Below, in pieces: positions 61,220-64,000 of a DNA stretch of 64,000 bases. The notes below the pieces were generated by a model. The model searched no databases and was not told the DNA's origin. It saw only the letters and a list, made by a program, of their open reading frames with translations. The position numbers and the translations under genes were made by a program. Source of the stretch: Pseudoalteromonas shioyasakiensis. Lineage in GTDB: Bacteria > Pseudomonadota > Gammaproteobacteria > Enterobacterales > Alteromonadaceae. The DNA lies in the NCBI RefSeq assembly GCF_019134595.1, contig NZ_CP077770.1, positions 2,662,501 to 2,726,500 on the forward strand, read 5' to 3'. Numbering within the stretch: the stretch's first letter is position 1; every line of letters starts with the position of its first letter.

Positions 61220-61235
61220 TGCAATAACTATTCCA
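61220..61235 (-). promoter_or_regulatory. sigma-54-type promoter of flhA
   Basis: On the minus strand TGGAATAGTTATTGCA has the -24 GG and -12 GC at the exact spacing of the consensus TGGCACG-N4-TTGCA, with a complete TTGCA. Transcription would start near 61209, about 28 bases before the flhA ATG. Confidence 0.7.
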
Positions 61236-61252
61236 AGTTATAAATTTACTGT

Positions 61253-62383
61253 TTAGTATTTGTAGGCATCGGGTATTGGGAGCTTTTTATTAAGTGGTAC
61301 AGGGCGTTTACCGCGCCCTTTTTGGAAGCGTTTTAACTGGAAAACATAAGCCAGCACTTGCGCAACGGCAGTGAATAGCTGATCGGGTATTTGATGGCCA
61401 ACATCGGTGGTGTGATACAGCGCACGTGTAAGCATGGGTGATTCAACAATTGGCACGTCATTACCCTTGCCTACTTTACGAATTTGCATAGCAAGCTCGT
61501 CCACGCCTTTGGCAAGAACAATAGGCGCTCCAGCTTTAGCTGTATCGTATTTTAGTGCTACAGAATAGTGGGTCGGGTTGGTTACGATCACATCGGCATC
61601 AGGCACGTCTTGCATCATCCGCCTTTGCGACATTTCACGTTGAGTTCTACGAATACGCGCTTTTATTTGCGGATCACCCTCAGAGTTTTTAAATTCGTCT
61701 TTTACCTCTTGTAAGGTCATTTTTAACTCTTTGTGATGTTTATGGCTTTGATAAGGAGCGTCAATAGCAGCAATAATAATTAATGTACAAGTAAGCCCTA
61801 GAAACATCCAAGATAGAATTTCGAGTGCATGAATAAAATTGCTAGGTGCGCTCTCTTGGCTTAAATGAAGTATTTCATCAAAGAAGGTATTAATTAAAAA
61901 CACCGCAAAGCCAGCAACCACTGCAAACTTTAAAATCGATTTTAAAAGCTCTACCCCCGCTTGAGGACCCAGCATACGCTTGATACCTTTAGCCGGCGAC
62001 ATCTTACTTGCTTTTGGTGCTGCTGCTTGCCAACTAAAGTTAAACCCTCCGAGCAGCGTATTACCTACAAAAGCGGCAATAACGATAATAAAAACAAACA
62101 TCGCCATAGGAAATAACAACGCATCTGCAACTATTCCCCACACTGAAAACATTTTAGTGGTGTCGTAAGTTTCATTTCGATTAAGGCTCAATAAGCGCCC
62201 CATCACATTATAAAGACCTTTGCCAATTTCAGGGCCATACAACAACAAAGAAATCGCTGAAAAAATAAGTACAAACATGGTACCTAACTCTTTCGAGCGA
62301 GCTACCTGGCCTTTTTTCTTGGCATCTTCTATTTTCTTCCCGGTGGGTTCTTCGGTTTTTTCTTGACCTGAATCTTCAGCCAT
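61253..62383 (-). CDS. flhB: FlhB, flagellar export switch protein
   Basis: A 376-residue protein with four membrane helices and the cytoplasmic self-cleaving motif NPTH at residues 269-272 (VIVTNPTHYSVALKYD). The start EDSGQEKTEEPTGKKIEDAKK is typical. Cleavage at the motif allows the change from hook to filament export, sensed with FliK. A shorter paralogue without the motif lies at 46680-46988. Confidence 0.95.
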   Translation of the reverse strand: MAEDSGQEKTEEPTGKKIEDAKKKGQVARSKELGTMFVLIFSAISLLLYGPEIGKGLYNVMGRLLSLNRNETYDTTKMFSVWGIVADALLFPMAMFVFIIVIAAFVGNTLLGGFNFSWQAAAPKASKMSPAKGIKRMLGPQAGVELLKSILKFAVVAGFAVFLINTFFDEILHLSQESAPSNFIHALEILSWMFLGLTCTLIIIAAIDAPYQSHKHHKELKMTLQEVKDEFKNSEGDPQIKARIRRTQREMSQRRMMQDVPDADVIVTNPTHYSVALKYDTAKAGAPIVLAKGVDELAMQIRKVGKGNDVPIVESPMLTRALYHTTDVGHQIPDQLFTAVAQVLAYVFQLKRFQKGRGKRPVPLNKKLPIPDAYKY

Positions 62384-62392
62384 GGCGTGCTC

Positions 62393-63172
62393 CTAAGGTG
62401 TACAACCGACAAGGCTGCACATTAACTCAACCATTTTTAACCACTGAAACTCAAATTGAGTCATGAAGTTACCTAACGTCGCCCATATGATTACAAGACC
62501 AGCCACTAAGGTAAACGGAAAACCTATCGAAAAGATATTTAACTGTGGTGCAGCACGGGTCATTACACCGAACGACATGTTAATCACCAGCATAGCTGTC
62601 AATGGTGCCAAAGCAAGCACCAAGGCTGTGGTGAACATCCAACCGCCCCAAGTGACGATATCCCAGTAATGGTCAACCGCCCACCAATTGCCATCAATTG
62701 GTAGCACTTCAAAGCTATGAATGACCATTTGAATCATCATTAAATGACCATTAAAAACGAAAAATAGTAAGGTAGCCAAGATTAAATAAAACTGACCAAC
62801 TGCAGGAACATTCATACCATTCGATGGGTCAACAACGGATGCAAAACCAAGACCTGTTTGCATCGCGAGTATTTGCCCAGCAAGAACAAAGGTATTGAGT
62901 AATAGAACTGAAGCAAAGCCTATAGCCACACCAATAAGCATTTGCTGAATGACCACGAGAATCATTTCAAACGAAAATAAGTTGTTGAATGTTGCTTGTG
63001 GCAGCATAGGTACAGCAACAAAGGTTACAACTACAGCTAAACCAAGTTTAATTCGTGTTGGTACATTCTTCGCACCCAAGCCTGCCATAATCATAATCAT
63101 GGAGCTAATACGCACCAATGGCAGTAAAAAATCACTAAGCCATTGAATTACCACAGTAAATGGAAACTCCAT
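62393..63172 (-). CDS. fliR: FliR, flagellar export channel protein
   Basis: A 259-residue membrane protein with about six hydrophobic segments, opening FPFTVVIQWLSDFLLPLVRIS and containing LGFASVVDPSNGMNVPAVGQF and ALAPLTAMLVINMSFGVMTR, as in FliR. It builds the export channel with FliP and FliQ. Its ATG directly follows the fliQ stop. Confidence 0.93.
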   Translation of the reverse strand: MEFPFTVVIQWLSDFLLPLVRISSMIMIMAGLGAKNVPTRIKLGLAVVVTFVAVPMLPQATFNNLFSFEMILVVIQQMLIGVAIGFASVLLLNTFVLAGQILAMQTGLGFASVVDPSNGMNVPAVGQFYLILATLLFFVFNGHLMMIQMVIHSFEVLPIDGNWWAVDHYWDIVTWGGWMFTTALVLALAPLTAMLVINMSFGVMTRAAPQLNIFSIGFPFTLVAGLVIIWATLGNFMTQFEFQWLKMVELMCSLVGCTP

Positions 63173-63442
63173 TTAACCTGCAATCTCCGGTATCGACATC
63201 ACTAAGCGAGTAAAATAGTCCATAAGCTCTTGTGTGAACCAATGACCGCCTAATATCAATGCACTTATGGTAATTAGCAAACGAGGTAAAAAGCTTAAGG
63301 TTTGCTCATTGATAGATGTTGCCGCTTGGAAAACTGCCACTACAAGACCAACCAATAAGCCTGGTACTACAATTGCAGACACTAACTTTATGACTAAAAA
63401 TAGTGCGTCACTGAGTATATCGACAAAAATTTCTGGTTCCAT
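63173..63442 (-). CDS. fliQ: FliQ, flagellar export channel protein
   Basis: An 89-residue protein of two helices (about 15-40 and 52-75), with VGLVVAVFQAATSINEQTL and SFLPRLL between them as in FliQ. It lies between fliP and fliR, its normal place. Confidence 0.93.
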   Translation of the reverse strand: MEPEIFVDILSDALFLVIKLVSAIVVPGLLVGLVVAVFQAATSINEQTLSFLPRLLITISALILGGHWFTQELMDYFTRLVMSIPEIAG

Positions 63443-63481
63443 TTTGTCTCCCCTACCTAAAGAATGCCTTAAAATGCATTG

Positions 63482-64000
63482 TTACACCCCGAGTCCAAAG
63501 CTCTTCGCCAGTGTGCCCATCACAAGACCCCAACCATCTACTAATACAAACAGCATAATCTTAAACGGCAAAGATACAATCATCGGCGAAAGCATCATCA
63601 TACCCATGGCCATTAATACGGAAGCAACGACTAAATCCACAATCAAAAATGGAATAAAAAACATAAAACCAATAATAAAGGCCGTTTGCAATTCGCTGGT
63701 AACAAACGCGGGGATCAATACAATCAACGGCGTGTCTTCTGGCGAATCTAATTGCTCATAACCCGCTATTTTCGCAAAGGTCTCTAAATCTTTTATACGA
63801 ACTTGCGAGAGCATAAACGCTTTCATTGGCTCTTTGGCAAGTTCTAATGCTTGCACTGAGGTAACTTGTTCATTCAAATACGGCTCAATGGCACGCTCAT
63901 TCACCTGCTGATAAATTGGCGCCATAATAAAAATACTCAAAAACAGCGACATGCCTAACAAAATTTGATTCGATGGTGTTTGTTGTAAGCCTATTGCTTG
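63482..64000 (-). CDS. fliP: FliP, flagellar export channel protein (N-terminus beyond window)
   Basis: The reading frame stays open to base 64000, so about 172 C-terminal residues of FliP are visible. They include [59 protein letters not shown] and [20 protein letters not shown], which are typical. Missing are the signal peptide and the first part of the protein. FliP forms the core ring of the export gate. Confidence 0.93.
   Translation of the reverse strand, partial: QAIGLQQTPSNQILLGMSLFLSIFIMAPIYQQVNERAIEPYLNEQVTSVQALELAKEPMKAFMLSQVRIKDLETFAKIAGYEQLDSPEDTPLIVLIPAFVTSELQTAFIIGFMFFIPFLIVDLVVASVLMAMGMMMLSPMIVSLPFKIMLFVLVDGWGLVMGTLAKSFGLGV

Noticed and set aside
1-64000. CRISPR arrays, insertion sequences, prophage, integrons, tRNA or rRNA genes
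   Set aside because: Looked for on both strands by eye; no spaced direct repeats, transposase or integrase motifs, or cloverleaf sequences were found. A tRNA scan would settle this.

Overview
The window looks like chromosomal DNA of a marine gammaproteobacterium of the order Alteromonadales, most likely Pseudoalteromonas or a close relative. This rests on AT-leaning coding sequence, a polar-flagellum fla/che cluster in the Vibrio/Pseudomonas order with parC/parP, a separate ccm cluster, fadIJ, yebG with a LexA box, efpL and a CrsR/CrsA-like partner-switching pair. It is from recognition only, without any database search. I saw no rRNA, tRNA, insertion sequence, prophage, integrase or CRISPR array; the region reads as stable core genome.

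Layout. 1-1.4 kb: the end of an EAL (c-di-GMP phosphodiesterase) gene, a small membrane-protein gene that seems frameshifted, and a DUF4234 gene. 1.4-8 kb (minus): a tightly overlapping operon RDD / SpoIIM-like / DUF4129 / DUF4350 / MoxR / DUF58. 8.1-9.8 kb: efpL, a YjbR-family gene and a GNAT acetyltransferase. 9.9-13.5 kb (minus): fadI-fadJ beta-oxidation operon with a FadR-like operator over its start. 13.8-20.6 kb (plus): a second MoxR system, MoxR / DUF58 / DUF4381 / BatA-like / BatB-BatC fusion / BatD. 20.7-22 kb: ECF sigma factor with a DUF3379 partner. 22-29.5 kb: aminotransferase, GAF protein, CrsR/CrsA-like pair, yciH, and a large Cache-HAMP-PAS-GGDEF-EAL protein.

29.7-31 kb: pheA behind a classical phenylalanine attenuator with a short leader peptide (29715-29768) that is easy to miss. 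31-36 kb: dsbB plus a coupled small membrane protein, a ComEA-like helix-hairpin-helix protein, SOS-controlled yebG, putP, and an EAL-HDOD protein. 36-43.8 kb (minus): ccmABCDEFGHI cytochrome c maturation operon with mlaA directly downstream. 43.9-47 kb (plus): a FliK-like protein and a stand-alone FlhB C-terminal-like protein. 47-64 kb (minus): the fla/che cluster, in transcription order fliP-fliQ-fliR-flhB-flhA-flhF-flhG-fliA-cheY-cheZ-cheA-cheB-motC-motD-parC-parP-cheW-DUF2802, with a sigma-54-type promoter before flhA.

How it works together. The right half builds and steers a polar flagellum: FliPQR/FlhAB export the parts, FlhF/FlhG set place and number, FliA drives late genes, CheYZABW with ParC/ParP form and anchor the chemosensory array, and MotC/MotD form a stator. 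The most interesting observation is that CheA has no evident P2 domain but carries three copies of a short acidic helix motif. That motif resembles the CheY-binding peptides at the C-terminus of CheZ (including the CheZ encoded next door) and at the N-terminus of FliM, so it may be a multivalent CheY docking array.
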